13,891 bases of DNA from Gulosibacter sediminis (GTDB lineage: Bacteria > Actinomycetota > Actinomycetes > Actinomycetales > Microbacteriaceae), in assembly GCF_014904065.1 (NCBI RefSeq), contig NZ_JACXJG010000006.1, positions 3,411 through 17,301 of the forward strand, read 5' to 3'. The notes beneath the pieces were generated by a model, which saw nothing but the letters and a program-made list of their open reading frames with translations, was not told where the DNA came from and searched no databases. The translations under genes were made by a program, and so were the position numbers. This document shows positions 12,453 through 13,891 of the stretch, in pieces (position 1 is the first letter of the stretch; every line of letters begins with the position of its first letter).

Positions 12453-12601
12453 GCTTGCTCCTGGAATGCAGACAAAAAATGGCACTGCCACAAGGCAGTG
12501 CCATAACTAGACGCAGGCGCGATTATTCCATGGTGGAAATGGCGCTCGAAACCGGAGCAGGCGCGCGCCTGCGGCCTGACCTGACGACGTTGCAAGGTCA
12601 T
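12434..12601 (-). CDS. Upstream ORF / leader peptide before HNH gene
   Basis: A 55-codon ORF starts with ATG at 12601, preceded by an excellent ribosome site AAAGGAG 5 nt upstream. The peptide begins MTLQRRQVRPQARACSGFER, with four Arg codons in the first 13, including a rare AGG. It then runs through the terminator hairpin and stops at 12434, 19 nt inside the HNH gene in another frame. The later codons (ATA, TCT, AGT, TTT, TTG) are unlike the G/C-ending codons of neighbouring genes, so a stable protein is unlikely; a regulatory leader is the better reading. Ribosomes moving along it would disturb the terminator stem. No homolog is recognised. Confidence 0.45.
   Translation of the reverse strand: MTLQRRQVRPQARACSGFERHFHHGIIAPASSYGTALWQCHFLSAFQEQACELSF
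12473..12504 (-). terminator. Strong intrinsic terminator in the HNH leader (attenuator candidate)
   Basis: A perfect 11-bp stem (12479-12489 with 12494-12504, core GGCACTGCC / GGCAGTGCC) with a 4-nt loop is followed on the minus strand by six T (12473-12478). Its poly-T end is only 20 nt before the HNH ATG, leaving room for the AGGAG ribosome site but not for a promoter. On the plus strand no T run follows, so it acts on minus-strand transcripts. Confidence 0.88.
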
Positions 12602-12639
12602 GACTGCTCCTTTCGGACTCGAGTCACCGGGGTGATCTG
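12505..12639 (-). promoter_or_regulatory. Structured 5' leader RNA of the HNH gene
   Basis: Between the putative promoter and the terminator, the minus-strand RNA has several pairings by eye. The ribosome-site segment (12604-12615) can pair with 12547-12560: 7 bp, a two-base bulge, then 5 bp. CGCAGGCGCG (12564-12573) can pair perfectly over 10 bp with 12512-12521. A 16-nt palindrome (12557-12572) and a small TTCCA-CCA-TGGAA hairpin (12526-12538) also occur. The first two pairings are interleaved, so they form a pseudoknot or exclude each other. No known riboswitch class is recognised. An sRNA gene ending at the terminator is the alternative. Confidence 0.45.
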
Positions 12640-12645
12640 TGGAAG

Positions 12646-12651
12646 ATGCTA
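12646..12651 (-). promoter_or_regulatory. Putative -10 element for HNH leader transcript
   Basis: TAGCAT on the minus strand fits TANNNT and would start RNA near 12639, about 40 nt before the upstream ORF. No good -35 is found. The rest of the 12453-12808 gap, between this element and the terminator at 12752-12793, shows no gene; only a short GACTCGAGTC palindrome at 12616-12625 stands out nearer the leader. Confidence 0.35.
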
Positions 12652-12751
12652 CTGCCCAACGGGCCGGAGTTGCCGATCTTGCCTCGGCGACGCGCGAGCT
12701 CGTCACGCAGAGTTCACGCGTTCGACACCTCGACTGCGCGCTGGGGCGAAA

Positions 12752-12793
12752 ACGCAAACGGGCGGGCACCACTCGAAGAGTGCTGCCCGCCCG
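12752..12793 (-). terminator. Intrinsic terminator of the NlpC/P60-like gene
   Basis: A 16-bp GC-rich stem (12759-12774 with 12778-12793) has one internal mismatch and a 3-nt loop. It starts 15 nt after the stop codon and is followed on the minus strand by TTTGCGTTTT. It separates this gene from the downstream HNH leader. Confidence 0.85.
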
Positions 12794-12808
12794 CATGCGA
12801 TACCGGTA

Positions 12809-13870
12809 CTAGCCGTTGACGCGGATGATGACGTCGTAGAAGTACGGGTCGCCCTGGTACGAGGTGAGGACGTTGTCGTTCTTCGCGCCGTTCCAGCCAC
12901 CGTGGTAGGCCTGGCCGCCACCGGCGTAGACCGAGACGTGGTAGCCGTACTTGATCATGATGTCGCCGGCCTGCGCCTGGCTCGGGTCGATCTGCGTGCC
13001 GAACTGCGTGAAGTCGCCAACACCGTAGTCGTAGCCGCCGTCGAGGCGAGCGGTCGTGAGGCCGGCCGCGGCGAGCGCGTTCTGCACGTAGTCGGTGCAG
13101 TCCATGCCGTACGAACCAAGCATCGACTGGAGGTAGCTCAGCATGACCTGCTGCACGTTGCCGGTCGCGGGGGCGGGAGCCGGAGTCGACGCGGAGCTGC
13201 TGCTGCCGGTGCTGTCGGACGACGAGGCCTCAGTCGAACTCGAGCTCGTGTCGGCGGCAGTCGTGGTCTCTTCGGGCTCTTCGGTCGGCACGGCCACGGC
13301 CGCCGAAGCGACGGTTGCCGAGTCGAACGACTCGATCTCGGTTGCCTCGGTCGACTCGGCAGCGGGAGCCGACTGCTCCTGCGCGGCGGCCTCTTCGGCC
13401 TTCTTGTCTTCGGCAGCCTGGGTCGCGGCGTCGGCGGTTGCGCCGGTGACCTGCGAGTTTACGGCCGAGAGGAGGTCGGCCTGGTGCTGCGTGTCAGCGA
13501 CAACGGCACCCTGACCAGCAACCGTGGTGAGACCAACGGCAGCAAGGGCGGTCACCGAGGCCGCGGCGGCGAAGCCACCCGCGGTACGACGGCGACGCTG
13601 CGCGATGAGCGCTGCAGGGCGGGCGGCGCGGACCGTGAGGCCGCGGGGCGCCTCGGCCTCGGCAGCCGGCTCGCTGAGCTGGTTAATGAGTTCGGTCGGC
13701 AGCACCGAGATGAGCGCGGTCATCTCGTTGCGCTCGATGCGACCGGTGTCCTCGCGGTGGAACGACGAGCCGGGCTCGGCATTTGCCACGGGGCGGACGC
13801 CGGTACGGCGCTCGATCTCACGTGCCTGACGGCGGGTGAGCGTTGCGCCATTCTGAGTGGTGTTGTCCAA
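12809..13870 (-). CDS. NlpC/P60-like (C40) cell-wall hydrolase-type protein, single membrane segment plus Ser/Thr/Ala/Pro linker
   Basis: A 353-aa protein probably acting outside the membrane on peptidoglycan peptides. Residues 1-90 are cytoplasmic-like and include LTRRQAREIERRTGVRPV (11-28), followed by a basic RRRR (92-95). A hydrophobic segment (about 97-119) is a long-n-region signal or membrane anchor. Residues 125-235 are low-complexity Ala/Glu then Ser/Thr/Pro, a wall-spanning linker. The C-terminal domain has the candidate nucleophile Cys258 in MDCTDYVQNALAAAG, His311 in GYHVSVYAGGGQAYHGG, and His323 as a possible third residue. The family's usual Y-x-W-G-G segment before the Cys is missing, and DCTD replaces the common DCSG, so it is a divergent member; a CHAP-type relative is possible. 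The TTG start at 13870 is set by GGAGGG 6 nt upstream. Any promoter lies beyond the right edge. Confidence 0.8.
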   Translation of the reverse strand: MDNTTQNGATLTRRQAREIERRTGVRPVANAEPGSSFHREDTGRIERNEMTALISVLPTELINQLSEPAAEAEAPRGLTVRAARPAALIAQRRRRTAGGFAAAASVTALAAVGLTTVAGQGAVVADTQHQADLLSAVNSQVTGATADAATQAAEDKKAEEAAAQEQSAPAAESTEATEIESFDSATVASAAVAVPTEEPEETTTAADTSSSSTEASSSDSTGSSSSASTPAPAPATGNVQQVMLSYLQSMLGSYGMDCTDYVQNALAAAGLTTARLDGGYDYGVGDFTQFGTQIDPSQAQAGDIMIKYGYHVSVYAGGGQAYHGGWNGAKNDNVLTSYQGDPYFYDVIIRVNG

Positions 13871-13891
13871 TTTCGACCCTCCGCACCGCGG

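Noticed and set aside
12809..13891. c-di-AMP (ydaO-type) riboswitch controlling the NlpC/P60-like gene
   Set aside because: Such riboswitches often precede actinobacterial wall hydrolases, but only 21 nt upstream of the start lie in the window, so nothing can be said.
1..13891. CRISPR arrays, insertion sequences or phage genes
   Set aside because: No spaced direct repeats, transposase motifs or phage-like genes were found by reading either strand.

Overview
The window looks like chromosomal DNA from a high-GC actinobacterium, most likely a member of Microbacteriaceae. The evidence is strong G/C bias at third codon positions, GTG and TTG starts, several TANNNT -10 elements close to start codons, and gene families and orders typical of that group (galU next to a RimJ-type acetyltransferase and divergent from 5-formyltetrahydrofolate cyclo-ligase, with mscL nearby; a conserved actinobacterial HNH protein; a DUF4011/UPF1-like giant helicase). 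The genus cannot be fixed by reading alone. I see no transposase, integrase, phage gene or CRISPR array; this is core-like DNA.

Layout. 1-2220 (minus strand): galU, a GNAT acetyltransferase and a YwaF/TIGR02206-type membrane protein form a tight run; the last gene has a one-base frameshift at a seven-base homopolymer and leaves the window. 2264-3410 (plus): 5-formyltetrahydrofolate cyclo-ligase, then the mechanosensitive channel mscL. 3418-8981 (minus): a giant SF1-type helicase-like protein (1352 aa) is followed by a 63-aa protein overlapping it by 4 nt, then an MFS transporter; this is probably one operon. 9069-9140 (plus): tRNA-Arg(CCU), closed by a perfect 17-bp hairpin shared with the convergent aldehyde dehydrogenase gene (9200-10618, minus). 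10774-11961 (plus): an AIM24-family protein and an SRPBCC protein. 11958-12452 (minus): an HNH protein preceded by a structured leader. 12809-13870 (minus): a membrane-anchored or secreted NlpC/P60-like protein.

Most notable points. (1) The leader of the HNH gene carries a strong intrinsic terminator only 20 nt before the start codon, a 55-codon upstream ORF with a very good ribosome site whose frame runs through the terminator and overlaps the HNH start, a possible SD/anti-SD pairing and a second interleaved 10-bp pairing. It looks like a transcription attenuator of a type I do not recognise. (2) The giant helicase has lost the Walker A lysine (Val at 403) and the Walker B glutamate (Ala at 928) while its overall SF1 layout remains readable, so it may be a pseudo-helicase. 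(3) The membrane-protein gene at the left edge is frameshifted at a G7 run.

All functional assignments rest on motif recognition by eye. No database search or folding calculation was run.
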